This document shows positions 1-18,420 of a stretch of DNA of 64,000 nt, one piece after another (the stretch's first letter is position 1; each line of letters begins with the position of its first letter). Below the pieces are notes generated by a model. That model saw only the letters and a list, made by a program, of their open reading frames with translations, did not search any database and was not told the origin of the DNA. The stretch covers positions 7,264,001 through 7,328,000 of the forward strand of contig NC_053043.1 in NCBI RefSeq assembly GCF_003473485.1. Direction: 5' to 3'. The position numbers and the translations under genes were made by a program. This DNA comes from Medicago truncatula. Lineage: Eukaryota > Streptophyta > Magnoliopsida > Fabales > Fabaceae.

Positions 1-631
1 ACAAAAATTCAGATACAGTAAAAATTGCCGCAAGAAGAAAATTGTTTATGTTGTTTTCTGGGATTGTGTTTGAAACGAAGATGATGATAATTTTGTGTTT
101 GGTAGAGAGTGAAATAGAGGAATATGGATATCAGATTGGAGCAAAAAAAATGAGAAGAAAGGGAAGAGAGAGTTTGAATTTGAGTTAACCCTTTCACAAC
201 AATTAAAAGAATTTGGGAGTAAAATAAAGTTAGGGTTTGAATAACATTCATGTGAAGGTAGTGAAATAAAGTTAGAGTTTGAATTTGAATTATGGCTTCT
301 CTTTCTGAGGCACATGAGCTGACTGATTTAGCGATTTATTTGCAGAAAAAAAGAAAAACAAATCTTGAAGAATATAACCAAACAAGCATCAATGTAACTC
401 TGTCCATACCATATGCTATCACAGGCAACGAAATATATCTGATATACAATGTGCATTCATCTTATAACCAATAACTAGGCATGTCAGCCTCGTTGTCCAG
501 ACAACAAGATATTCATAATATAAATATAAATATAATTTATAAATAATCTAAAAGGAAAGTGAAAGAGCTTTCCAGCTCCTCACAGACTGCAGCAGTGCCG
601 ACTCCATCTAGAACGCCATTAATCAATAGAT

Positions 632-3732
<3,101 letters not shown>

Positions 3733-3765
3733 GTTTTGCTTAACAAAAAGTGAATTAAATTATAA

Positions 3766-5849
3766 ATTTAGATTACTATTTAAAATAACACGGACTCAGA
3801 CACCAGACACGTCACTAACACATGTGTAGAGTGTTCAGTGTAGACACTAGTAATAATCAAGACAATGGTATTAAATAAACGTAACCACCTGTGTCAGACA
3901 CCAGATAGGCTATCAAGTCTCGGTCTGAAGGGCTAGTACTACATAGATCATCCTTTAGAGGCTATGAAAGTGATTATGTGCTTGCATGTTGAATACTTTC
4001 CTTGAAAAAAGGCTAGGAACAAACAATATGATTAGTGCTTGCATGTTGAATACTTGTCATAGTTTCTCTCATCTCATCTCAGTACTACATACAACTATGA
4101 CACATTTTTAGGCCACTTTGCTTAGGTGTCAAATTCTTAAGCCATCATTGCCAAATCATCATTTTAAAAAGTTAAAATTTTAACCACTTTTACATTCCTT
4201 CATCAAGAAACATCATTTTCACAAGTTTTTCAATCACTTTCATTCACTTTTACACATGAAATTTGAAACCAAATATGCCATATTTCAGGCGTTTTTTCAG
4301 AAACAAACAAACAAACTCATTAAATCACCACTGTACAACACACAAAGAGACAAAACATGCCAGAAGCAACAGCTGGTTTACAGCACTTTGCATTGCAAAA
4401 AACCAGGTTTTCTTCCTTAAATGTATAGTTGCTATACTCAGTAATAAGACCATACAAGGTAAAGCTAAAATTAATTGATTTACTTTCATACTTTGTTTTG
4501 GTTTGTGAAGAAAATATTCAAATGTTTAAAATTGCACTACAGGGTCCTATAAAAGGTTTGTTGCAAATATGGACTTGGTGACATCTAAAGCGATTGGTTA
4601 GTGGTAAATTATTTTTTCTGTAGTTTTAACAGCATGTCATGGCTTCATTTTGTATAGTTCTTCTCTTTTTGTGTCTCTCACTCATACAATAAAAAGTAAA
4701 ACCATGACCATCTGTATTAGATACATTTCAAGTTTTTATGAGCATTGAATATGACTGGTGAAGTTCCCATTTTCTTTGCAAAGCCTCAAACTTGCATGAG
4801 TATGAGTGGTGAAATAGTAAGGAATTAAAATATTCTACTTCCTAGTACAAGTTTTTGTCATTTAAAAAAAAAAAAAAACTGAATTAGGGTGGGACTGATT
4901 TCATTTGTTTTGCCTTTTGAAAGCTGCCTTTCTACTTGCTCTAACTATAGAATCTAGTAGGTTGTAATAATAAAAATATCAAGTTGAAACTATAGTAACT
5001 ATTGATTGAAAATTCCAACATAGTGCTGAAAGATTTGAGTTTCAAGACAAATTAGATTTCAATTGATTTATGATGACTTAGTATTCTCTTTTAGACCTCT
5101 TTGATGAATTGTCAAGCTCTAAGGAAAGTGTTGTTACAATTATACATGTCTCAGTTGAAGGACAATGTTGCTACATCTAAAGGCTTGACTTAATTTAATC
5201 TTATGAAGCATATTGAAAGGGTTACCTGTGAGTGAGTAGGGACTCTAAAACCAATAAAAAATTGCAGGAGTTTGCTACATTATTTTGAGTGTTGCGTGTA
5301 GCTTTATGCCTTTATCTATTGTTGCACTAATGAGTAATGAATATGTGATAATTAGCACAAATTAGATCCACACCTATGTTAAATACCAAGCAAGATTATT
5401 TAAATTTGGTGGGAATGGCTAAACCTTTGCTGTCTTTAAATTATCATTCATGAGCTTTATCGACTCTTCCAGATAGTTTTTATCTTTAAGCTTATCGAAA
5501 CCATATTAGATAGTAGCCATTTATAAAATTATTCTAAGTGTCTGCACTCCTTAGTCAGGAATCCATGTTGTTTTGTCGTGTGTTCCATTATTTCTATTAC
5601 CTTTAAAAATTATTTCAGGCCAAATTGTTAAATATATTTTGTCTACTTTTTTCTCCTGTTTATTGTTTTACATGTCTGACATGTGGATACAGGGACTAAG
5701 CAGAATGTATAACACATGTAAGTAGGTTCTGATAAAATTATGATACTTTCTTTTTAGAGAAACTTTTGGCAAATTACTTGGGTTCTGATATTTCCTTGCT
5801 CTTAGGCAAAGCAAACAAAAATATATGCTCTTACAATATTTGATCTTTT
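3766..5849. other. Intergenic, no gene seen
   Basis: AT-rich sequence upstream of the first GS2 copy. A short direct repeat (GTGCTTGCATGTTGAATACT) occurs near 3976 and 4035. Near 3789-3850 there is a GACAC/GTGTC-rich stretch like those in GS2 introns of this window. No coding frame of convincing length or similarity and no RNA gene were recognised. It must hold whatever promoter drives the divergent GS2 copy. Confidence 0.6.
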
Positions 5850-6840
5850 AAATAATTGGTCCCTTCATGCAGAACATATTGAACTCGTTAAAATTATTGA
5901 AGACTTCCTCCCTCTTACACTGTTTAGTATCTATATCTGTCAGTTCAGCTACCGCAGTATCCGTTGCAAGTTTCATATTTGAACTCCATACCTTAAAATT
6001 GGACAGTTCAGGAAGCCATGGGTCTTGCTAGATTCTAACTTTCTTGCCATCACCAATACACCATCTCATGCCACGCTCAAGAACGCTTCTGGCATTTATC
6101 AGACTTCTCCATGCATAACTTGATTGGTATCCAGTTTGGGCCACTAAGAAGTATGATCTTGGAAAGTATCTACTCTTTAGGACTCTAGCTAAGAGAGAGT
6201 TCTCATTTGACACTAGCCTCCAACATTGCTAGGTAAGCAATGCTTTATTGAACTCACTAAAGCCTCTAAATCCTAAGCCGCCTTTGTTTTTACCTCTTCC
6301 CAATCTGTCCCAGCTCATCCAATATATATTCCTTTGATTCTCAGAGGAGCCCCACCAGAATTTTGACAACATGGACTCAATATTGCTGCAGCACCCTTCC
6401 GGAATCTTGTAGCAGCTCATGATATAGTTTGGAATGGCTTGGGCCACTGCTTTGATCAAAGTCTCTTCCAGATGCGCTCTTGTACAAAAGAAAACCTCTT
6501 TCTTGGATCTACCAAAAATCACCGGAAGTCCTAAATTCTCTGTGAGATGTCACAGCCATTACACCTATCTTATTACAGATAATATCTTTCTCATTTTCTG
6601 GCACATTTCGGCTAAAAGACACTTCAGACTTATCAAGACTAACCAGTTGCCCGAAGGCTAGCTGATACTTGGTAAGGACAAAGTTGATGGAGTCGGCTTC
6701 CTTTTGGTTAGCTCTACCAAAGAACAAGCTATCATCTGCAAAGAGAAGATGTGTGACTTTTGGGGCATTTGTAGCCACTTGGATACCGTGGATATTATTA
6801 CAACAAGCTTCCTTATGCATCAAACCAGCTCCTCGTAGTC
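5850..6840 (-). mobile_element. L1-type LINE fragment
   Basis: Reading the minus strand, the piece holds the reverse transcriptase catalytic block FADDSLFF (near 6740), the following stretch with Q-L-V-S-L-D-K-S, and the downstream plant LINE region (KFWWGSSENQRNIYWMSWD, then KGGLGFRGF) and a tail with R-S-Y-F-L-V-A. The frames shift at least twice and stops interrupt it, and most of ORF2 and all of ORF1 are missing, so it is dead. The high end abuts GS2 3'-flank sequence at 6841 without an obvious poly(A) tract there. Confidence 0.85.
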
Positions 6841-8231
6841 CAGACAACAAGATCTTCATAATATAAATAATCTAAATGGAAAATGAAAGAGCTTCCCAGC
6901 TCTCCTCACAGAATGCAGCAGTGCTGACTCTGTCTGTCTAGCAAGGTCATTGCTCAATAGATTTAGACCTTCAATGCAAGCTACTGAGCTGCAAGAACTT
7001 CGGCCTCTAGAGTTTGTTCCCACAATAATGTACTCTCTGCCAATAATGTTGTTACCACATATGGATCCATGTTCGAAACCAGGGGCCTGTCTTCCAAGTA
7101 ACCTACAATCAAGACAATATGTTCAGAATTCAAACTGTGAAAACTAGCAGAACCGCTAACTTATTGATATTTACGGATAAAAAAATATATGGTAATACAT
7201 CCTCTCTGTTGAGAGTATTTATAACTTGTTGTAAATAAACCAAGCATGCATTAAAATAATCAACTCGCAGTCAATTCTTACACACTTAGATTGGTATACG
7301 ATTTAAACTGTATTATTATCTCAAACGAGAGTGGGAATTCCAAGAATGACTGTTAATTTAGACTGAAACTCCCATATTTGTATTCGGTAATATGAAGAAA
7401 CATGTAAATGTTTGGTTCCTCATCAAGGTAATTGTCCAAAGTTTTCTGGTATAGAAAACAATGAAAAATAAATCTAAATGTTAACAATGGCATAAAAGTA
7501 TTGTTTGTGACTCACCTTTTCCGTTCTTCTCAGTCTCTTCCCAACACAGATTGAGCATCAGAGGTTAGCAACTCCCTGCCCTTGATGTTCATATTTGATT
7601 ACTCGTTAAACAAGAACATGTATTAAAACTTTGAAGCAATACCCAAGAAAATGTGTTGATGCTCACAGTCTCATGCTTTACTGTCAACTTTCTCTCATTT
7701 CCTTCGTTATTACCTCAAATCCTACATCTTCCCTCATACTCTTTGTACTTAAAAATAATTATGATTCATGACAAAGACATGTCAAAAAACCTGACATCCC
7801 AGCACCATTCTAGTCACCCTGTCAAGCTTCAAACCAAAGCAATTTAGCGTAAATAATTAGCATAAGGTAAGAAGAAATGACAACTAAAGGATTACAGTAC
7901 CTCAATTGGTTGTGGATTAAGTGTGAGCAGCACAACACCAGCTTGTTTAGCAATTCTCTGTCAGAACAAAGTGCAATTGCAATATATTCAATTAAAAGAT
8001 ACAATGGTATTTTCTTTTTGGACAGAAAGATACAGTAGTCTTCAATAACACATTATTGAACCAAAAGGCTCTACAAAATTAAGAGATTGTGACATTATCT
8101 AAGAACTGATTGTTTCAGAAGCTTAGCCCCTCTCTGTGTGCGGGCGCGTATAAAAAAAAAAATCAAAACTAGGTTAAATGAAATTACCTCAAGGATGTAC
8201 CTTGAACTTTGAAGCCCAGATATGATCACCA
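6841..8231 (-). pseudogene. GS2 pseudogene remnant (exons 8-13)
   Basis: Similarity to both complete GS2 genes begins in the 3' flank (CAGACAACAAGATCTTCATA), continues through the last exon (6960-7103), exon 12 (about 7515-7576), exon 11 (about 7643-7747), exon 10 (about 7791-7822), exon 9 (about 7902-7958) and ends inside exon 8 near 8231. Exon 11 has lost about 57 bp, exon 10 is shortened, exon 8 carries a small insertion, and exons 1-7 are absent, so no GS protein can be made. It is a third unit of the tandem array. Its 3' side runs into the LINE fragment, which may have taken part in the truncation. Confidence 0.88.
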
Positions 8232-9019
8232 TCTTTAACAGAATTTGCAAAAGCCATAGACCTAGTACCTATTTTCTACAAATAGGTAAGCTATTGAAAC
8301 TTGCTCTTCAGATAGAATTCAAATTTGGGATGAAAGTGCCATTAAACAATGAAATGCAACCTGAACATAGAGAGCCAATATGAAATAATTGATAATAATA
8401 GAAAACATTTAGTGAGAGAGAGAGAGAGAGAGGGAACGCATTACCATTAGGATGGTGGAGAAATGATACTAGAATTGTCTAGAATAGCAATTCTTTGCTT
8501 TTGGCAGATACATATCACTGTAACTATAGATCAAAGAAACTTCACATTGCTTCAGACATCCCAACACAATGCGGTTTTGCAGCACAACAATGCAATTTTT
8601 ATAGCGATTGGCATCCATTTTAACAAACATACAAGTGATTGGGCATAACATTGAATTCCAATTTGGAAAACCAAACCACTACATATATATTGAAATGCAC
8701 GATGAAAGAACAAACAACAAAACCCGATTCATCGAATAAATCAAACCTAACACGCCAATTTCTCACGTCACAAATGTCCTCGAACAATATTTAACAACAA
8801 TCCATGAGGTAACAAGTAAACATACAGTACGTAACAGAAAATTGAAATAGAAATTCACATATAAGTTGCAAATAATTCAGTGGATGAGTTCTTCATAAAC
8901 TTCATAGCATTACTGCTATTACAAACATAAGGTACATAACAAAAATGAAAATTTAATAAAAAAGCTGCAACTATGTATCCTTCATAAATCCATGCTCATG
9001 TGACAAACACATTTTGCTA
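8232..9019. other. Intergenic with GA microsatellite
   Basis: No gene recognised. A GA run lies at about 8412-8433. The stretch separates the GS2 remnant from the 3' end of the F-box gene and probably holds that gene's 3' UTR at its high-coordinate end. Confidence 0.55.
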
Positions 9020-10394
9020 TTAAGAACAAAGTGATATCAAACTCTGTTGGTAGACTTGTGGAACCATCCAACCATCTGTGCTTTGGATTTCAAGACTCTT
9101 AAAAGTACCATCCCTAGAATTGTAAAGAACCAACTTTGACTGACACTCTAGCAGCACTTGATCATCCTCATAAACATAAAATGCCTTGGTATAAGGACCA
9201 GAACCAACACCTTCCATGTAAGGAACACGGAACAATCTAGCCCAAGAATTTTCATTTCCAAACTCCTTCATAACCCAAACATCAGAAAATGTACCACTAT
9301 GACAAAGCAGGCACATGCAATCCATCAACACCTCTAAGGTTAAAGCTTCCACATTCATCTCTCCAAAATCAGGAAACAACAGCGCTCGATAAGACTCATT
9401 CTCCAAATCAAGAGAAACAATGACCGCTGGAGAAACTGAATCAGTAAAGCCAATCCAATTACAAGATCCACTAACAAAATATTCCTGTTCCCGTAAAGGG
9501 AATTTTAAAAGGGAATTCCGTCTGAATCCTTCTCCAACAATTAGTACCCATAGTATGAACATTAACTAGGGTTTTCAATTGGTAAACCCCATTATCTATA
9601 TTTGATGTACAAAAAACGGCAACCACCTTGTAAGTATCAGAGGAGTGATCATAGCCAAAGGCATATGTTGGGTTGATAAACTTGTTCTGTGGAAATTCAA
9701 AAGAGGGTAGTTTTGTAAATTTTCTAATAGATGGGTTCCAAAGAACAGGGAAACTGAGATTGCATTGGATACAGAGAATGCCGTGGCAAGAGCCAACCAT
9801 GCTATCAGACTCGTCTCTATTGTTCAGAGGATATTCTAGCTGTGTGAAGGTGGGAGTCATTTCGGTGAAGACAGAGGAGAGAGGGTAAGATTTGATGACG
9901 AGCTCCGGTGAGAGTTTGGAGAAGGTTAAGAGGAAGAGATGGCGTGTGTTTGACACGCGAAGGTGTTTCTTCACGAAATCGGGTTTCGAAATTTGGGATT
10001 TCCATAATTTGCACACACACTGGAATTGCATGAGGTACTTGACGGGAAGCCTGGAGAGAATTTCTACCTGGATTTCGAATGGAAGAGTTGGAAGTGGAAG
10101 TGGAAGGGAATCTCCGGGAGTGATAGAGGAGGAAGATGGTGAAGTTAGGGTTCCGGCGGAGGAGTTTGGATCGGACAAAGCGGCGTCTTTTGGTTCATCG
10201 GTTTCATTACTCGGCGGCGCCATTGTGAAAGTAGTGCCTCCGTCCCCCATTCTCCCGAGCGCAAATCTACAATCCTGATGCCGTTGTTGTTGCGTTTTTC
10301 GTCGTTGAGCGGTGGTGGAAAATGACGGTGGTTTGGGGGCCGATGGAGTGGTGGGATTGGAAGATGACGGATGAAATGATAGGAAGGAATCCAC
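9020..10394 (-). pseudogene. F-box protein with FBA-type C-terminus, frame broken
   Basis: F-box proteins of this class recruit targets to SCF ubiquitin ligases. Frame A from the ATG at 10394 gives a low-complexity N-terminus (residues 1-100), an F-box at about 101-145 (LPFEIQVEILSRLPVKYLMQ, then C-V-C-K-L-W-K-S) and the first half of an F-box-associated domain (LWNPSIRKF, YAFGYDHSSDTYKVVAVF). It stops after residue 307 near 9471. The rest of the domain (FVSGSCNWIGF to SLISLCS) continues in another frame down to 9020. The switch falls near 9480-9500, where FPFKIPF should run into EYFVSG. One indel would restore about 460 aa, so this is a recent pseudogene, a sequence error, or a gene that makes only the short form. 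Met49 or Met58 could also be the start. No intron is evident. Confidence 0.75.
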
Positions 10395-10739
10395 GGTGTG
10401 TGTGTGGAATTGAGAAGGTTAATGGGTAATGTATAATAACCGGTTAATACAAAATGGTAACCGACCCGTTTTAATTTTTAGTTGTGTACTCCATTCTAAG
10501 ACAAATTGTTAGTATTAGGAAGAAATATATTTGAAAAAAGAGTAATAAATGTATCTAAAAATTGGGTAATGATCTTATTTATGGACAATTTTATTTTTGC
10601 TGTAAAATGTTGTATAGAAAGAGACGGATGAAGTACTCATTTAAAACAGATATACAATTATGAAAAATTAACATTCGCTCAAACAAAATATGAGAAATTA
10701 ATAAAGTGTTTTAAAATCGGACAGCTGATCGACCCGTTC
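10395..10739. other. Upstream region of F-box gene
   Basis: AT-rich spacer with a TG-rich patch just before the F-box ATG. No gene or clear promoter element was recognised. Confidence 0.5.
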
Positions 10740-10754
10740 AAAGTTCTGGGTTCC

Positions 10755-10837
10755 GTCCTCGTGAGCTTAGCTCAGTTGGTTTGAACAATGCATAATATAT
10801 GCAAAGTCTGGAGTTCGAACCCGACCACCACCAAAAA
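10755..10837 (+). mobile_element. Short tRNA-derived retroposon, copy 1
   Basis: About 75 bp of tRNA-like sequence (A box TAGCTCAGTTGG, central ATGCATAATATATGCA, B box GAGTTCGAACCC) followed by an A run. It is flanked by AAAGTTCTGGGTTCC (10740-10754) and AAAGTTTTGGGCTCC (10838-10852), a 15-bp target duplication with two mismatches, so it is an older insertion. The ends do not pair as an acceptor stem, so it is not a functional tRNA gene. Confidence 0.8.
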
Positions 10838-10852
10838 AAAGTTTTGGGCTCC

Positions 10853-11548
10853 AAATTCGGACAAACTTTGACCGCAAGTAGCAAAACAACTCTCTAAGCT
10901 TTTGTCGGGCCGAAAAGATAGGGTCATTTTTCATACTTTTCTATTGTCCTATGAATGACTCTTATGGTTAGGGTTAGTTGCATCGCCATATTAGGCTAAG
11001 AGTAACCGCAAAAGAGAGTTTAGGCACCACGTCTTTACTCAAAACCAAGACATTAGCGAGTGGACCTCTCACTTATATTATGTTCCATATGCACTCTTCT
11101 ATAGAATGGGTGAGTTTAACTCTCACAACACAACACTATCTATCCACACTTGGTGACATTTTCCACTTAATCCACTAAAATGCATATATTCGAGTGAACT
11201 TTTTTGTGTATCAAAGAGTATAAAGGTAAAATTCAAATACACTGACATGAAGAAAAGGGATATTGCAGATTCAAACTCCCGCATCAACTTATCAAATTCT
11301 AACCTTTTAATTCTGCAAAGTTGGATTATGCTAATTTAGATCACTGTTTTGAAGTTTTTCTACTGTGTTATGTTGCATAAACTCCCTTTGTCCAATTTTG
11401 AATATCATTTTAAATTATTTCACATAAATTAAGAAAAACTACAAATGAAAGAAAGTGAACAATAATTTAACTAAATTAATCTTACTATTAAGTATTGAAA
11501 ATTAAAAATGATATTGGCTCTATTCCATTATAAATGTCCTCGGTGAAA
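10853..11548. other. Intergenic, no gene seen
   Basis: Spacer between the first tRNA-like retroposon and the 3' flank of the second GS2 copy. No convincing coding frame, RNA gene or named repeat was recognised. Confidence 0.5.
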
Positions 11549-15040
<3,492 letters not shown>

Positions 15041-15372
15041 ACTCATAATAGAAGTTTATGTTTGATACTAAGCAAACAAATTATATAGCATTCTATTAGC
15101 TGTCCAGCAACCATTCTCAAATTTGACTAACATAAATTTGACTAACTCATAATAAAATTTGTCTAACATAAATAAAAGCATTTTAAAGCAATTATCTAAT
15201 CCTTCTTAAACATAATTAGTGTGCAAAAAATTATCAAAACCTGAGCTATTATTTTACTAGATATCATCAAGATAAAGCACAAAATAGTATTATGATCTAG
15301 AAAATACTCAAAGATGACTACTTAATATCATGCTGAAAATTAAACTTCTTATTTAAACCTTACATGACATTT

Positions 15373-15458
15373 GTCCTCGTGAGCTTAGCTCAGTTGGTAG
15401 AGACAATGCATAATATATGCAAGGTCCGAGGTTTAAACCCCGGCCAACAAAAAAAAAA
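15373..15458 (+). mobile_element. Short tRNA-derived retroposon, copy 2
   Basis: Same family as 10755-10837: starts GTCCTCGTGAGCTTAGCTCA, has the ATGCATAATATATGCA centre and B box GGTTTAAACCCC, then a long A run. The flanks AAACCTTACATGACATTT (15355-15372) and ACCTTACATGACATTT (15461-15476, continuing out of the A run) form an exact duplication of at least 16 bp. It lies inside the probable leader intron of the canonical GS2 gene. Confidence 0.85.
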
Positions 15459-16212
15459 AAACCTTACATGACATTTTAATCGGTGTAAGGAGTTAGTTAT
15501 GTTAGTTACAATCAGTTAGAGTTAGTTGAATTAGTTATATGTCAACCAACTCTCTCTTTTTCTGTGTATCTCAGTCAATACAAAAATGAATCATTTTCTT
15601 CAGAATCACTCTAATAATCAGATTCTTCACCACACTCAATAAGATGCACATTCTATAATTATATCAGATCAGACACAAAAAATCAACAAAAAAATAAATC
15701 ATCACTCAAGAAAATGTGCAAGGATACTTTGATAGTCAAATAAAATATACTTGTCTAACAAAGAATATTTCTTTTTGGAATATGTATATGCATAAACAGA
15801 GTCATTAATCAGATCCATGAAATATAGTAACCCAAATTTTCATTGCTACTAAAAATCAATTTACTTTCCTATATTTTTTCTTTTTGTGTGATCACTACAA
15901 AAACTAAAATGATGAAAAAGTTAGTTCTACTTTGGAATATGCAGATAAATGAAGACACATTAATAAAGAATCATATATTTTGACCAAAAATAACCACTAC
16001 ACTTTATTTTTAATTTAAAAAAAAAAAAAAAACATAAGAATCATTATTTGACAAAAATAAATAAATGTTGAGATTTACTGAAAACTGATAATATCATCAA
16101 AAAGCTTCTCATTTATTAGTTACACAAGAAAGATGCACAAAGTTACAAAGCAATAAATAAACTCTTTACCATAAGAATGAAAATGGGATTCAGAGATACT
16201 AAAGAAACTCAC

Positions 16213-16302
16213 CAATACAGAGTTGAAAAATGGCAAAAAGCTGCAAACTTAGGAAATGGGTTCAAGTGAATGAGAATGAGCCTTGTGTCAGTGAACCATA
16301 TA
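16213..16302 (-). promoter_or_regulatory. Likely 5' leader exon and TATA box of canonical GS2
   Basis: On the minus strand the sequence TCAACTCTGTATTG is followed by GTGAGT (donor at 16207-16212), a good partner for the AG acceptor just before the GS2 ATG. This would give a leader intron of about 1.2 kb. A TATATGG box lies at 16296-16302, so transcription would start near 16270 and the noncoding first exon would be about 16213-16270. Inferred from signals only. Confidence 0.55.
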
Positions 16303-18154
16303 GAGTGAGAGAGTTATGTAAAATAAAGGTTGGTGGCTATTCTAATAACGATAGGGGTGTGCTATGAGTGGATGAAGTTTGTTTTTGGTCCCTTAAAGAG
16401 CACCAAGAGAAGCTTAGACTTATAATATTTTAGATAAGGTTCTTTTGTTTTTCTTTCTTCTTTTATACAATATAATATATGTATGTAATGTACCTTTTAT
16501 TAAACATAACTTGTTGATGAGATGGGAAATTAATTTACTACTATATTAGCTTAGATTCTATGATAATAATGATCTTAATCATTGTAACTTATTACACTAT
16601 TTCATAGCTTGTTTAGATCTTAGGTTGCTTAGCTCATGACAATTTGAGCTTTGAAGACAAAATATTTTAATGGACTTTCATATTTCTAATTATGTATTCC
16701 TTAATCCTTCTAATTTTTCTATGTATTGTATTGTATTGTCCCATTACAGCCAACTGTTTTTTAATAAGCAACTAGATTTATTGAATACCAAAAATTGAGA
16801 AAAAAATAGCATAAAAGTTAAAAATAATTATATACTAACAATATAAAAACAAACTATATATGTTTTTCTTCTCTAAATTTGTAGACGAAATAATAAATAC
16901 CATTTAAAATTCACACACAACTATGAGATCCCGTATTCAAATCTAATGAAAATGTTTGGCCTAACAATACATCTCAGTTAAGTTAGCATTGTGGGCAACT
17001 ATACATCAATTTAATTATACTTTATGTCTTAACACATCATAGTATCATCTTTTAAATCATTTTTTACTGCCATAATAAAATGATAAAGCATATAGTTTAC
17101 ACCTTGAGTTATTTGACTCTTGCAACACTAACATTTTAGAGAATACAAAAATCCTTTAGTTTGGCAAGAATTATCTTACTCTTGACATTTAACATTTCAT
17201 TCCAAGGTCTCAAGTGTTAAACGTGTAACTTTGTAATCACCTTTAAATATAAATCCCTTCTAGAAATATTGTAAAATTATATTAGTGGTTAAAGTCACCG
17301 TGGTTGATCCGTAAGAGATATTTTAAATGGTTAAATAATTATTCGTAGTTAAAGTCAATGTGACTATAGAATGTAAGTTTAACTCAACTGATAATGTCAA
17401 GATTGTTAGGTTGATATTTATCATAGTTATTCGGTTCAAATTTTATATTTTTCTTCTGTGAGTGTGACTTTTTTAAATAATGTGTATCACTCCATCTACA
17501 AATTGAGAAAAAGTCAATGTAAAAATTATAATTTATCATAATAGTTAAATAATTCTCTTAAAAATGAATAATATAGTTCCGTCAAAAGGAGAATAATAGT
17601 TAAACAAGTAAATATAAAAAACTATACAGTTAATTAACTTTGCTATATCTTAATACATCATAGGTTTTGCAAGTTGGGAGGCAAAGGTGGATGGGTGGAT
17701 GGAAATAGATGATAGTCTCTCACCTTACATGGAGTTCATTTTGTTTCCAAGGACTAAAATTACCAATTTAAAATTAATTCCAAAAATAATTGGGAAAAAA
17801 CTATGAAAGGTTTTGGAGGGCTTTAGAGTTTTTTTTTACCCTTTTTACGTACTCTCACAAAAAATAGTCATAAATTTTTCCTCTCATTCCTTATAAAATT
17901 ACCCTCCCAAAGCCATTTCATTCATTTTCTTCCTCCAAAACAGTACCTAAAGTGTAATGTTTTTGAAGAGTACCTAAGTGTTTTGTTAATACACCTTTTT
18001 TATTACAATTATTAGTCCTTCAGTTTTTTTTTTTAATATGCATTTCAAGATAACGGGGCACTACTGAAGAGTGATTTCATTGAGAAACCAAATGATGTAC
18101 ACAAAGCCATTAGATTAGAAAAATCACACGTGTTTAATAGCATGTGTACTATCT
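16303..18154. other. Intergenic, no gene seen
   Basis: AT-rich. Upstream part of the canonical GS2 promoter region. Near 17811-17942 there are facing GGTTTTGGAGGGCTTT and CCTCCAAAAC motifs about 130 bp apart, possibly the ends of a small MITE; no target duplication was found. Confidence 0.45.
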
Positions 18155-18420
18155 TAGAAATCGTGGTTGAGCTTAACGCAACACCACAAAGTCGATTTGT
18201 AAGGTGAGACCCGATAGCAGAAACTTAATAGTATGTGATACAATGGATCTTGGGATTTTGGAGAGGCTCTAATACCATTTTAGAAATCGTAGATGGATCT
18301 AACACAACCTCACAAAACCGACTTATGAGGTAAGGATCGCCCCCAACTTATAAATACATGTTCATGTTGTATTTTGTCTGATGTGAGACTCTTTAATACT
18401 ACATCATAACATCAATATCC
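18155..18420 (-). mobile_element. LTR-retrotransposon or TRIM fossil
   Basis: Two related stretches beginning TAGAAATCGT (18155 and 18281) resemble a repeat end. Next to the second, the minus strand reads ATGGTATTAGAGCC, close to the initiator-Met tRNA primer site TGGTATCAGAGC used by many plant LTR elements. A related fragment lies at 61489-61555. No coding sequence is present. It is an old, broken remnant. Confidence 0.55.

Noticed and set aside
292-474. Short plus-strand open frame beginning MASLSEAHELTDLAIYLQKK
   Set aside because: It lies in the GS2 3' flank; the copy at 11560-11750 does not keep the frame, so it is not under protein selection.
10755-10837. Possible functional tRNA gene
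   Set aside because: The A and B boxes are good, but the ends do not pair into an acceptor stem, the anticodon loop is abnormal, and target duplications mark it as a retroposon.
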